A stretch of 64,000 nt of DNA from Phorcus lineatus (GCA_921293015.1 OV121081.1:79253022-79317021); one strand, 5' to 3'. Shown: positions 22,841 to 35,911, numbered from the stretch's first letter. The notes: a model not told the origin generated them from the sequence alone. Program-made: numbers and translations.

Positions 22841-25800
22841 AACTGCACTTTACTTAATAATATGTGTCCAAAAATCGAGTATCATGAAATTAGCGTATTC
22901 TCTGAATAACGATTCATCCTCATTAGAAATAAACACGATTCTATATATTTATATGAGCCTTAATTTACTCCAGTCCAATATGACAGCAACCTTGCTGAAT
23001 TTGAAACCAATGCTTGGTTTCCATTCGTGGAGGGAAGCAAATAAATCATCACTTTACTATATAAGAAATGATATCCTCACTCTCTACATCAATTAATGCT
23101 TTTGCACGAACATTAAATGACTATTATATTCTAAGGGCCTTGATAAAGGATTGCAATAAGGTCAGCTTGGTTTAAATGTTATGTACCATGGATTCCAAAG
23201 CTTAATATAACAGTGCGATTTCACTTCACAACATTCAGGGATCATTTAAACTTTTCAAACGAAATTACTTGAATTATTTTAAAGGCACTAGTGCACGCTT
23301 TTACGGTTTAAATTGGATATTTTAAGGTTTACGAGGACTTATGCATTCACCTAAACTTTCTATCGATGCAATGAAATACTAAACATTCTTTACAATTTAC
23401 CTGCAATCAACAATGAAAACGTTAAGACAGCCGCTGTCGGCTTGGACATATACAAATCTGTTGTTAGCTGTGCACAAAACGGATAAAGTTTTGACACTTG
23501 GAAACGGCTGAACTAGTACTGTGTGCAGCTATTGAATTTACCTCAACTCTGAACTGAGAAAAAATTATGAAATATGTTTTATGAAAGCAATGTTGTTAAT
23601 TAACCGATTTGATAACACAGTATTAGCATTGTTATTAGATTGACCATAGAGGCTGCCGTTTCCGCTTTTCTGGTTATAAGGAAAATTTTAATAATTCCGA
23701 TATCGTAGTTCATGCGAATTTAATGTAACGTAACATTAAATACTTCCGGCCTTTAGAAATCCACTTTACTACCTGAATACGTAAATATTTGTTAAATAAC
23801 TTACGAGGTAGATTACTTGAGTTAGGATAGTGAGTAATATCGACAGATATGCAGTATCTGTGCATTCGTTGTGTTTACGAAATATTGGCGTTTAAACTAA
23901 GTAACTTATATTATTCTCTTCTTATCTTAATTTCAGCACCTGTTATTATTTCGGTGTAAGAAAGGCATAATAAAGGTCGAACAAATCAAAAGATTATTTA
24001 GAAAAACTATTTGTATAAAACTTTTCTTCCTTTATTTAGTTGAATGATCAGAAATTGACTAAGACTGTGGTAAAATATTGCCTGAAGCTGAAATGTAAGC
24101 TTTAGTCAATATTCTTTTCAACATAACTTAATTACTTTTTGAAAGAGAAAAAAACGTTACCAATCTTAGTAACAGATGCTTGTGACATCCGGTTGCCACT
24201 TACTTCAGATGTGTTATTTCCTAACGACTTTATTTCATGCTCTGTCACAGTTAACCTTTACATTGCGAAAGGCAATATGCGAACGTGTGAAATGTAGGCC
24301 CATGGGAGAGAACCAATAATAGGCAAGTAAGATACGAAACAAGAAAATGAAAACAACATTTATGAACTGTCAGTCAGTCAAGCCGTGAGAAGCATGCAAT
24401 GCCTGCGGAATCTTCCAGTCATAAATGCGTTTTGATATAAAAACAAACTAAGATTTAAGAAAGACTTTATGTCTCTGGAATATCAATTTCAAAATCATCC
24501 AAGAGCAAGAAAAATAGATATATATAGTTAAAGGTGTATATGTGTACACGTATGATTTGTTTGTGTTTATCACCCGTAGTCTCCTATGTGGTACATAGTA
24601 TATCATCCCTAGGACATAGTATATTCTAATATCTTCTGCGTAAGAAATAATATGTATAAAGCCTTGACCACTTTATCATTTTGGCAAAATATAGCATCTA
24701 GCGTTTGTTGTAATTGTTTCGAACACACCCACAAGTTCTCCTTTTTGTGTTTTTCATTATAAATGTTTATAATCTGACAAATTCAGATGAAATTAAAGCA
24801 ACACGCTCTCTTCTGATTAGTCTTAACAAGGCCATGTGGCCGAAATATATTTAAATAACATAAAAAGTACAATCGTCGTATTTTGGTGTTTACATAAAAC
24901 GCTGCTCTAATGTGACCGAACAAGTACGTGTGAATATCAGGACTCTTTAGTCAATGATGCACGATGAAATCACAATAACATAAGTGTTTAGATGAGACTA
25001 AGTATTCATAATTTGGTTTAAAGTTTGTTAGGAAAAGTTTATAAAAAATAACTTATGTACTTTTCAATATCATGCTCTGAATTTATATGTGTTAGTGATC
25101 TCAGATGAGTTAAGCGTCACTAAAGTGGGCGAACCTCAGAGCCTGTTATGTAGAAGTAAAAAAAGAATGTACCATTGCATTTACTTATTATTTTCAGTTT
25201 GATAAGGATATACAAATTCCTTAAATTCTAAAGAAAGATTTTTAAGAAATAGATTTCATTACGTGTTGCTTCACTAGCTAGCCGATTTGAAGGTTCAAGT
25301 TAGACTGTAGTGTAAATGCCGTCGACAAGCTCTAGTATTATACTAGTCTATCTTACACCTTTTAAACCGTTTCTAAGACATTAGAAATCTATTTTCCACA
25401 TTAAACCTTTCTGTTTATGCTGTTGTTTTAACAGTTTCAACCAATATGTCTTTTTCAGGGCGGGTTGTTTGACGCTTTAAAGAAATCAGGGCAACACTTT
25501 TCTTTGATGAAAAACACATAATGGTTAAGGTTACACTTTTCTTTACTGCAAGTCGCTTTTAATCCTGTGTAACCCTTTTTCCTAAAATGAAGCCAGACTT
25601 TTGCCTTTGATACATACTGTTAACTATATCTATTCAACCATTATTCAGAAAGTGAAATTGTATGTCTCACTCATCGAGATAAATATGAGCGTAGTACGAC
25701 AGCGACAAATATTTTGTAAACGATTTAACGGTGACGAAACGCCAGATATCCCATTTCTTAAAATAGGTAATGAGTTAAAAGCTATAGTACATCTTGAAAT

Positions 25801-25919
25801 GTAATGTTGAGTTAGTATTACCATATAACATCAGCAAAGAAAAGACTAAATGGCGGATCTTTCCAAAAACTATGAATGAAAAAAGAGGGAAAGTTATCTA
25901 AGCCTAATATAGTGTGCTT
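22841..25919. other. No gene seen
   Basis: Three kilobases of AT-rich DNA with only short compositional frames (22815-23096, 25601-25804). I found no domain, inverted terminal repeats or RNA gene. Confidence 0.5.
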
Positions 25920-26215
25920 TACGTAGTAGGTCCTAAGATTCTAAGTCCTACGCAGGAGATAATATGTCCAAAGTAGACGATACTAAGTGTTACGTAGGAG
26001 ACACAAGTATTAAGTAATTAAGCACTACGCAGGAGACACAAGTATTAAGTAATTAAGTACTACGCAGGAGACACAAGTATTAAGTAATTAAGCACTACGC
26101 AGAAGACACAAGTATTAAGTAATTAAGCACTACGCAGAAGACACAAGTATTAAGTAATTAAGCACTACGCAGGAGACACAATTATTAAGTAATTAAGCAC
26201 TACGCAGGAGTGATG
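25920..26215. repeat. 35-bp minisatellite, about six copies plus degenerate edge
   Basis: Units begin ACACAAGTATTAAGTAATTA and end CACTACGCAGGAG, starting at 26001, 26036, 26071, 26106, 26141 and 26176. Degenerate units rich in CCTACG(C/T)AGGAG precede them from about 25920. The motif CTACGTAGGAG is nearly palindromic, recalling the palindrome elements, but no terminal repeats were found. Confidence 0.9.
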
Positions 26216-26496
26216 AAGCTCCACGTATTAGTTATCATGTCCTACACGATGTACCAAGGAAAAACTTTTCTATTTGACGATAACACGCTCCCGTATCACC
26301 AATATATTGTATACAAGTATTAGTTTTATAACGTGACGAATTCTAAACCAGAGTACTCATACAAACTTCAGCATATCATCTTACTATGTCATACTGTGCC
26401 AATCCATTTCGATATAGCGATATGACACCCTTGTTCATGTGATAATCTCTTCATATATCATTACATTAACGTTAGACACAAATAAAACCCGTAAAA

Positions 26497-26880
26497 GCAG
26501 ATATTCATTGAAACCACTTTGGTATCTTATTATTTTATACACATAGTTATAGCCGAGATTCATTGAAACCACTTTGGTATCTTATTCATTTATCCACACA
26601 GTTAAGCAGACATTTATTTAAACCGCTTTGGTATTTTTTCATTTATCCACACAGTTAAGAAGACCCTTTTTTTAAACCACTTTGGTATTTTTTCATTTAT
26701 CCCAACAGTTATAGCAGACATTCATTGAACCACTTTGATATCTTATTCATTTATCCACAGTTAAAGCAGACATTTATTGAAACAACTTTGGTCTTTTTTC
26801 ATTTATCCACACAATTAAGCAGACATTTATTGAAACAACTTTGGTATTTATTCATTTATCCACATAGTTAAAACATTAAA
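26497..26880. repeat. 54-56-bp minisatellite, about seven copies
   Basis: Diverged units contain CATTGAAACCACTTTGGTAT followed by TTCATTTATCCACACAGTTA. Spacing between successive ACTTTGG words is about 54-56 bp. Copies differ by several bases and small gaps, so the array is older than its 35-bp neighbours. Confidence 0.85.
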
Positions 26881-27777
26881 AGCTTTTGCCAATGAAACAA
26901 AATGACATCTCATTTTACTATGTCCATTAGCAGTTGAATCGAGATGATTCAATATCAAAGCATGAAGCTGTGCAAATTAGAATCCTAGGATTGATTTTCA
27001 GCTAATATTTCAATAGTGGCGTGCACATTTGCTGCGATTACCAGGAAGTTAAGATCAAAGCAAACAGCAGAATGGTATTGTATGTGTTTTTGTTATCTCT
27101 AATTGTCTACCTGTTGTTTACAACTTTGATTGGGTCAAGTTGTCTTTTTCCACGGCTGATCGTTGTAAAAAGCCTTTCATGAAACTTGAAATCCTCTTCA
27201 TTCTATAGCTGTATGCATTCAAATTTACAAACCTTAGAAACTGAAGGGACAATATTGTTGCTTTATTTCAAACCACACTTTTGAGCACTATATTAATAGT
27301 GTACATCTTATCAAAGATATTTCTTTAGGATTCCAAAATTTCGATTGAATATGTTGTACGCAGTTCACATTCAAGTTTTCGATCAAAAGAGTTATTTAAA
27401 CTTATATTTTGCAAATTATTTTCAACCGATTAACCTCAACATGACATTTTCAACAACATTCAATCCCTTATGATTTATGCATTGTATGTACAATTTGAGT
27501 ATTCAGTGTCCCTTAGGACAAGAATATTTCCTCAACATATCTATGAAAAATGGTACCAAGTTTAATCATAATATCTAAAGTGAATGGTAAGATGGCATCC
27601 AGTAGGCCAAAATTGAATAATGAAACCTTGAATCAGATGAATTCTGATAATTCTCAACAGTCAAAAAGATTTATATTCCAACTCTTGATATTTTCTCATT
27701 GAAAATCGTATCTCCCTTACGCTAACAGATATGGATTGAAAACGTTAGATCATAAGACATCAATGAAATGGACACTT
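26881..27777. other. No gene seen
   Basis: Unassigned AT-rich DNA between two minisatellites. Confidence 0.5.
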
Positions 27778-28085
27778 TTTATGGATAAGCAACTTCTTTA
27801 TTCTGCTCCCACAGAATAAAGAAGTTGCTTATTCATAAAGATTTTCATTATCCTCCTTCCACAAAATAAAGAAGTTGCTTATCCATAAAGATTTTCATTA
27901 TTTTCCTTCCACAGAATAAAGAGGTTGCTTATCCATAAAGATTTTCATTATTCTCCTTCCACAGAATAAAGAAGTTGCTTATCCATAAAAAATTTCATTA
28001 TTCTCCTTCCACAGAATAAAGAGGTTGCTTATCCATAAAGATTTTCATTATTCTTCCACATAATAAAGAAGTTTCTTATCCATAA
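27778..28085. repeat. 50-bp minisatellite that begins with an inverted unit
   Basis: About six direct units contain CAGAATAAAGAAGTTGCTTA followed by TCCATAAAGATTTTCATTA. The first 29 bp (TTATGGATAAGCAACTTCTT and on) are the same word reversed, so the array opens with a hairpin at about 27778-27841. Confidence 0.85.
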
Positions 28086-28182
28086 ACATTGTCCTTATCG
28101 TTCATCACATCAACTTCTAGAATGCCTATCAAAAGAGTCATAAAACATCAGTTTGTTACTTGCTTCATATCGATCTGCATAT

Positions 28183-28358
28183 CACATCCTATCTCCATAT
28201 TCTAATATCATCGTTTCACACCGTTTCACATCCTATCTCCATATTCTAATATCATCGTTTCACAACGTTTCACATCCTATTTTCATATTCTAATACCATC
28301 GTTTCACACCGTTTCACATCCCATCTCCATATTCTAATATCATCGCTTCACACCGTTT
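28183..28358. repeat. 44-bp minisatellite, four copies
   Basis: Four units start CACATCCTATCTCCATATTC and end TTTCACACCGTTT, with exact 44-bp spacing and a few substitutions. Confidence 0.9.
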
Positions 28359-28503
28359 CAGGGCATAAGTATATCTAAATGAATTAAGCTTCTTAATAAT
28401 CCACTCGGAAGCTATTGTATACACGTTTGTTGAATTCGATGTGCGTGATTCATATATGTTTTACACTTTCAAACTGATTGATAACTACGTTGACTTTATC
28501 CGA

Positions 28504-28563
<60 letters not shown>
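28504..28563 (-). repeat. (GATA)n tract, the LINE tail
   Basis: About 15 GATA units. They directly follow, on the minus strand, the sequence GGCCTGTGGCCTTTATACTG and AACAAACTTC that ends the LINE described next. The tract is therefore probably the retrotransposon's 3' tail rather than an independent microsatellite. Confidence 0.8.
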
Positions 28564-28564
<1 letters not shown>

Positions 28565-28692
28565 AGTTTGTTCAGTATAAAGGCCACAGGCCCATGTACA
28601 AAATTTACAAGACAAATTTTATAAACGTACAGGTTTGGTGCTAACAAATGAAACATAACATATTTACAGGCTTTAGAAATATATGCATGGAA

Positions 28693-29104
28693 TTAAAGCA
28701 GAGAACATCGTAACAAAAAAGCTTCTCTGACATACTTTTCACACAAATATAAGCGATTATCATTTCCAGTTTGCAAAAGAGCAGTTAGAGTTGCATTATT
28801 TTTACATTCAAAATTGAGCATATATTTTATTCTTAATTCATTATATAATGGACATAAAAAATGTAATTCATCTTCTAAGACATTTTTGCAAAAAGGGCAA
28901 AATCTTAATTCCCTGGGGATATCATTTCTTCTCCCGGTATTTTTCATTATTTTCAATTCACCTATTCGTAAAATTGTAAGAAATCTTCTTATATCTTTAT
29001 TTCGAACAGTTAACAAATATTATTCCATTTTTTCATAGATGAGTAGAAATCTAAATTAGAATGTTCATGTAATAGAGAAAGAATATTATGAGTGTTACAA
29101 TCTT
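28693..29104 (-). pseudogene. LINE polymerase C-terminal region with CCHC-like motif
   Basis: The segment encodes RRFLTILRIGELKI, then the pattern R.CPFC....EDELHFLC.LY (CPFCKNVLEDELHFLCPLYN at about 28860-28920). This Cys/His block closes many invertebrate APE-type LINE polymerases and may bind nucleic acid. A stop separates it from the preceding MKKWNNIC segment near 29005-29010. It was joined to 34509 onward before the Harbinger-type insertion. Confidence 0.8.
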
Positions 29105-29352
29105 TAAAGCCCAACTCACACTACGCACGATTGCACTACGATAACATTACGATTCGATCGTACTGGTATCGTATTGTGGTTTTTACGATCTGTTATATGA
29201 ACACGGTTTCTGTGCGTGAGGTACACGATATGGGTACAATCATTGCACGAAAGATCACAATTCTAATACGGTCTGCACACAATCAACACAAACTTGGCAC
29301 AACGCTTTCACGATGCAATCATGAATGGTGTAAGACTAATGCACGATTTTAA

Positions 29353-29789
29353 AGAGCCACTCCATGATTTTCATACATGTTATTTACCTTTGATACAAAC
29401 CTAAATGTCAAATATGTGGTGATATAAAATCAAAACATCTGAATTTTTCATGTCCAAAAATTGAAGAAAAGCCTTATAAATGCACAGAGGTGTAGATATC
29501 ATGTCCAATATACATGGATACCAGTTATGTAACCTAACAAACACCATCAACTCCTAACAGCCCTCCTGGCTATTTTAGATAAGCCTCCAAAATTATGTTC
29601 GACTATTTGACGCGCGCCACTGTCCGGTTTTCGATCATAATTGCGACGTTCTACCTTCATATTGTCACTGTAAAAAAACCCAATAAATTTTAAAATGGGT
29701 ATTTTTGGTAACAGTCGATACTTCGCGATCAAATGACACCATTGATTACGTTTGGCATGTATGACTCCAATAACTCACGGAGTGGCTCT
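29353..29789 (-). mobile_element. TTAA-flanked non-autonomous element, copy 2
   Basis: Ends AGAGCCACTCC and GGAGTGGCTCT are perfect inverted repeats, flanked by TTAA (29349-29352, 29790-29793). It is the longer of the two good copies (437 bp). The short ORF is conserved on the minus strand at 29547-29660, again preceded by a T-rich tract ending TTTTTTTACAG. It sits in the left arm of the Harbinger-type element, so it arrived later. Confidence 0.8.
29547..29660 (-). CDS. Conserved 37-residue basic ORF, copy 2
   Basis: Same length, start context and stop as the 16715-16828 ORF. It begins MKVERRNYDRKPDSGARQ and ends IARRAVRS. Between the copies the replaced residues cluster in the middle third, while the first 18 residues are identical. 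Unrecognised product; the upstream open frame continues in from the T-tract, so it could also be read as a 61-codon frame. Confidence 0.4.
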   Translation of the reverse strand: MKVERRNYDRKPDSGARQIVEHNFGGLSKIARRAVRS

Positions 29790-29793
29790 TTAA

Positions 29794-31109
29794 ATAATTT
29801 GTGCAAAGGTAAAAAAAATGTTAACCATTGCTTTTAATGATCAATGTGGAATTATTATTCATCCTGTGATGCAATGCAGCTATCTTCTGGCTGTATGCAA
29901 ATAACTACCGACGGTGTTTCACAGGCATTAGTTCTTTTTCAAAGCAGTTGAATTTCCAGATCACGGAAGGAAGTTTACTTCTTAACATCGAGAAACTCGC
30001 CAAGTCGATCGATGAGTATCCCCATTGTTATCATTATTACCTACTTTGATTCAGTTTAATTTCTTATTGATAATAAGTTCATCTGCGTTAATTCTAACAA
30101 AGAACAAACCAAAGCAAACTTTATATTCCTTTTATTGGTGAAATCACTGTTTCTTTGTCTAATGTGTTCGGGAGTGGATTTCTATTTACTTATTTGAATT
30201 TTACGATTGCGTATGAAAGTAAAACATATATTTGATAAGTCTTATGCTACCAAACAATTTGGCTTGTGATGAATTCTTGTTGCATAAGACTTATCAAACC
30301 TTGAATCAAAATATTGCAGCAGTAATTTGTAACCATTTTTCTTCCCTATCATACTTTCATGTCGAAAATTAATTGTCAGTTTTCACAGATATTACCCACA
30401 TCTTTAAACTTTGCATTCTGCACCAAAAATAATTTCTTAGATCTAATAAACTCAAAAGGACACAAATATATTATATATAGAATATTCACTTTGCACTTTG
30501 AGTCTTCTTTACATAGCAAAGCATCTCTCATAGGCTTGTGTAAAGACAAATATGACATCCATGCATGCAGCGTTTCCATTGGCTGAAATATTGCATTGAA
30601 GCTGGAAGCCCGAGAAGAGCTTGTATTAGACCATTGGTTGTGAAAGAATTAGTCACGGAGCTACAACTTGACAAAACACGGGTAGAGAATTGCCGGCAGT
30701 AACGTGGCGATTCGCTCGTCTCCCTCGCTTACCATTAATACCATACCCTTAATCTGGGGCTTTCATCAATTGCCACCCGTATTGAATGTCCATGAAAGGT
30801 TCTGTAAACAGTTTATAGGCCTTTCTAGAAATACGCCGAACATCACGACTTTTGTCTCAAACTGAAAACACACTATTTAAAGGTATATGATTATCAATTT
30901 TGTCTTGCTGGAAAGGGTTTAGATTGTTGGGCTTTTAAAGTGAAATCAATTTGTCTAAATATGGGTTTAGTAATGTGTGGGCAAATCAACGGATCGGAAA
31001 CATTTCGACGTTTGTAGAATTGTACAAGCAAATATGTATAGACATAGATAATCAGTTGTGCTCATCGGATATCAATTTGGTCTCAAAACTGGATTTCTAT
31101 CGTAGGGTA
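29794..31109. other. No gene seen (interior of the Harbinger-type element)
   Basis: AT-rich sequence without transposase motifs. The overlapping frames near 30359-30586 on both strands have no domain. Confidence 0.5.
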
Positions 31110-31118
31110 AAACATTTA

Positions 31119-33329
31119 GGCGACCAGAATTAAGACTGTTATTCGCTGTTCGTCATTCGTCATTCAAATGATGAATAGCAAATTTTTTTGCTTTTCGTCT
31201 TTCATATTTGATGATATCTGAATGACGAATAGCAAATTATTTTGCTGTTCGTCTTTCATATTTTGCTTATATCTGAATGGCGAAAAGCAAATTAATTTGC
31301 CATTCGACTTTCATTTTTGCATGCGATATAAATGACAAACAGAAACAATGTTTTGCAAACATAATTCCTGATCTTCAACAAAAGTCCGAGGATATGCTCC
31401 TGGAGCTGTCCCTTTTAGTGGGAAAATTTTCCCCCTACAATAGAAATCTCTCGGGAGAACAAAAACCTCTTCTGGAAAAATATGAGGTGTGCAAAATTGA
31501 AAAGACACTCTTGCAATTCTTCAAACACATATTCTTTTATGTAAAACAATGATTGTTCATAGAAAAAATGTCTGTTTGACTTTTCAAATTGTTTTTTTGC
31601 CTTTCAAATTTGAATGACGACGAGCAATTTTTTTGCTTTTCGCAGTTCGTCATTCGGTATTCGCCTTTCAATTCTTTATGATTTATGTAGACATTATTCT
31701 TTTAGTGTTTCCTGTGAGCTTTACAACAAGTGTTGATGGAGTTTTCAAGCTTTGCAACCATATAACTTTGATTGTGTCATCAAAAAAAGTCCGAGGATAT
31801 GCTCCTGGTGCTGTGGTAAAAAGTGTGTGGTAAAAATTTCCCCCTAGAATAGTTGTCTTTTGGGAGAACAAAAACCTCTTCTCGAAAAATATGAGGTATG
31901 CAAAAGTGACATTACACACTTGCAATCCTTCAAACACATATTCTTTTATGTAAAGAATTGAAAGGCGAATGACGAAAGACGAACTGCGAAAAGCAAAAAA
32001 AAATCGCTATTCGTCATTCAAATTTGAAAGGTAAAAAAACATTTTGAAAAGTCAAACAGACATTATTTCTATGAACAATCAGTGCTTTACATAAAAGAAT
32101 ATGTGTTTGAAGGATTGCAAGTGTGTATTTTCAATTTTGCACACCTCATATTTTTCCAGAAGAGGTTTTTGTTTTCCCGAGATACCTCTATTCTAGTGGG
32201 AAAATTTTCCCACTAAAAGGGACAGCTCCAGGAGCAAATCTTCGGACTAATTTGTGATGACACAATCAAAGTTATATGGTTGCAAAGCTTGAAAACTCCA
32301 TCAACACTTGTTGTATAGCTCACAGGAAACACTAAAAGATTAATGTCTACATGAAATCATAAAGAATTGAAAGGCGAATGATGAATGACGAACTGCGAAA
32401 AGCATAAAAAATCGCTATTCGTCATTCAAATTTGAAAGGTAAAAAAACATTTTGAAAAGTCAAACAGACATTATTTCTATGAACAATCATTGCTTTTTAT
32501 ATAAAAGAATATGTGTTTGAAGGATTGCAAGTGTGTAATGTCACTTTTGCATACCTCATATTTTTCCAGAAGAGGTTTTTGTTCTCCCGAGAGACAATTA
32601 TTCTAGGGGGAAATTTTTCCTAGTAAAAGGGACAGCACCAGAAGCAAATCTTTGCACGAATTTGTGATGACACAATCAAAGTTATATGGTTGCAAAGCTT
32701 GAAAACTCCATCAACACTTGTTGTATAGCTCACAGGAAACACTAAAAGATTAATGTCTACATTAAATCATAAAGAATTGAAAGGCGAATGACGAATGACG
32801 AACTGCGAAAAGCAAAAAAATTGCTATTTGTCATTCAAATTTGAAAGGCAAAAAAACAATTTGAAAAGTCAAACAGACATTATTTCTATGAACACTAATT
32901 GCTTTACGTAAAAGAATATGTGTTTGAAGGATTGCAAGTGTGTCTTTTCAATTTTGCACACCTCATATTTTTCCAGAAGAGGTTTTTGTTCTCCCGAGAG
33001 ACCTCTATTGTAGGGGGAAATTTTTCCCACTAAAAGGGACAGCTCCAGGAGCATATCCTCCGACTTTTGTTGAAGATTAGGAATTATGTTTGCAAAACAT
33101 TGTTTCTGTTTGTCATTTATATCACATGCAAAAATGAAAGTCGAATGGCAAATTAATTTGCTTTTCGCCATTCAGATATAAGCAAAATATGAAAGACAAA
33201 CAGCAAAATAATTTGCTATTCGTCATTCAGATATCATCAAATATGAAAGACGAAAAGCAAAAAAAATTGCTATTCGTCATTCGAATGACGAATGACGAAC
33301 AGCGAATAACAGTCTAAATTCTGGTCACC
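31119..33329. mobile_element. Foldback element with long inverted arms and 9-bp TSD
   Basis: The outer ends GG(C/T)GACCAGAATT are inverted repeats, flanked by a perfect AAACATTTA (31110-31118, 33330-33338). From the ends inward the two arms (about 31119-31850 and 32590-33329) are close reverse complements for roughly 730 bp. The centre is built of the same modules again: GAATTGAAAGGCGAATGACG recurs near 31960, 32363 and 32772, a spacing of about 400 bp. A 9-bp duplication with giant inverted ends fits foldback or Mutator-like elements. There is no transposase. Mirror-image open frames at 31277-31552 and 32869-33171 encode almost the same peptide simply because the arms are the same sequence. 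Confidence 0.85.
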
Positions 33330-33338
33330 AAACATTTA

Positions 33339-33699
33339 TAGAGCTTGAGTTTTATATTAGTAGTGTCAATGTGAGAAAGTTTAGTATTTTTCTTGGTAGG
33401 TTTCGCTGCTTTAATCACAATTTGATGGTAGAATACGGTTTATATACATCACATGTAGGTCAAAAAAAGGGACGATCCCCTTTGCCCGCTTTGTATTATA
33501 CCTTATATCGAAAATGAATACCATTTTTTCGTTTAGAATTCTCTTTTTATAAATAATTGAGAAATGATATTCTGTCAGGATATTTCAGAACATATCCTTC
33601 ATGATTAAAGCTGGCCCAATTATTTACATCAAAGGTTATTTTTGTCATTAACTGTCTTGCAAAATACTTATTTCTTGCTATGAAAAAAAGAAATAGATT
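33339..33699. other. No gene seen
   Basis: Unassigned remainder of the Harbinger-type element interior. Confidence 0.5.
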
Positions 33700-33957
<258 letters not shown>

Positions 33958-34508
33958 TACCTTACCATCGTTTGTGCTGAAATGTTGACTGAAAGTAAGA
34001 CACGCGAAGCACACGTGATGAAAACATTTTGACGGGAAACGCTCTTCTTGGTGCAAGTTCAGTCTAATATCGTGTAACGATTGTATCGTGATCGTACATT
34101 AATCATGTGACTCCGTGTTCTGTACGAGCTGTCATCGTGGTCCTTAACTTTAGCACTATAAGGGTACTATATAGTACGATTGCAAGAGGGACAATTTATC
34201 GATCGTGTTGTGGTCGTGTAGTGGTTGTACTGTTATCGTGTCCTAAGACTGAAGTACGATCAACACAATCACAACACATACCCAACACAATCACTACACG
34301 ATCGACACGCCCACAACACGATTTTCTGAAATCAGGAACATGTTTGCGATTTGAAGGAATCGTGTTGGACAAATAGCACGATCACTGTACACACTGTACG
34401 ACCACCACCCAATAACAGCACAATAACCACACAATAACAACACGATGACTATACGACACTTTCGTACAGCGATCGTAGTCGATCGTACGTAGTGTGAGTT
34501 GGGCTTAA

Positions 34509-35911
34509 CCCTCTGTGCGAATTGATCTACAAATGTATCAATGTTGCATAACTGAAACCATATGTACAAATTATGTTTTTGATATTACTAACACATGATT
34601 TACGATCATTTTCGTCAAGTCTTTTTAACAACAAGTAAAATTGTTTTGGGTACCTATTTTCATTCATACAAAATAGTTTACACCAGAATTTTATACATCT
34701 ACAAGTTGTTTTTTGGAATAAGAGCTTCATTAGCTTTATGAATAAGGGTTTGGACAGCTTTCGACCAAGAAAGTCTGTTTGAGAAAAGAATCCCTAAATA
34801 ACTATGATGATTTGAAGTTGTAAGTCTAATGTTATCAAATAACCATTTTTCAGTTTTCTTCAAAACGCCCCCATTACGAAACACAAGTATGTCTGTTTTG
34901 GAAAAATTAACCCTTAAACCCCATTTTGTACAGAATTTGGTACATCATCAGCATACAGCATCAATAGATTTTCCACAACTTGGTTTACAAACATACTGAA
35001 AAGTAAGGGACTCGGTATACAACCTTGTCGAATCCCGCTCATAGAGTTGAAATATTCTGTGACACTTAAATTTGATATTTTCACAGCAGACATTGATTTT
35101 TTGTACATATCACGCACTATAAACAACAGTTTACCTCGTACATCATTATGAGCAAGAACATACCATAAAAGCTCTCGATTAACACAATCAAAAGCTTTGT
35201 GGAAGTCCACATATAAACAGTAAAATCGACCCTTTGATTTAGATAAGTATTTTTGAACTAAAGCACTAAAGCTTGCAAAGAAAAAACATTATCAATAGTA
35301 GAATAACCGGAGCGGAAACCGGCTTGACATTCTGGATTTAAATGATGTAAATCTACAAACAGTTTAAGTCTTTCATTTAAAATGTAAGTAAATATTTCCC
35401 CACATATGTCCATTAACGAAATCCCCCTATAGTTATTTATATCATTTCTACTTCCTTTCTTGTTAAGATGGAATATGATACTTTGTGGCCAGTCAGATGG
35501 AAAGTTCCCGGAGTTAAAGATTCCATTAAAAAGTGCCTGTAAGTAGGGTATTAAAATATGACCTCCATATTTCAACATTTCAGGAGGAAGCCCATCAGGA
35601 CCACACGATTTGCCGAGTTTTAAAGCAGATAGGGCTGATATAATTTCGTCTAAGCTTATCTCTTTATTCAAAACATTGTTTGAATCATCATCGGGTAATA
35701 GACCTTCATTTTGTAATAAATAATGTTCAGCAAAAGATGCAAAGTCTTCGTCTATTGTTACATTTGTTATATTAAGAGTAGTTGTGAAATATTCAACCCA
35801 TTGCTTGCTGTTAATACAAGAATTATTGGTAACAGATTTACTTAAAAATGATCTGATTCCCGACCAAAATTTTTTAAAGTTACCATCATTACAGGACTGA
35901 AGTAACTGCAC
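34509..35911 (-). pseudogene. LINE reverse transcriptase (split LINE)
   Basis: Visible blocks in order are ALKLGKSCGPDGLPPEMLKY, NDINNYRGISLMDICGEIFT, PECQAGFRSGYSTIDN and MDFHKAFDCVNRELLW (first catalytic aspartate). MSGIRQGCIPSPLLFSMF and LMLYADDV (YADD pair) follow. The stretch between the last two is shorter than usual, implying an internal deletion. SNHHSYLGILFSNRLSW marks the thumb side. Stops and shifts separate the pieces near 35235, 34900 and 34730, so it is inactive. It continues across the Harbinger-type insertion into 28693-29104. Confidence 0.85.

Noticed and set aside
22696-28358. Regularly spaced repeats that could suggest CRISPR arrays
   Set aside because: The units are contiguous tandem repeats without unique spacers and there are no cas-like genes; the setting is a spliced eukaryotic genome.
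31277-33171. Two open frames encoding nearly the same 90-residue peptide on opposite strands (31277-31552 and 32869-33171), apparently a gene pair
   Set aside because: They are mirror images produced by the inverted arms of the foldback element; no domain or start/stop logic beyond that.
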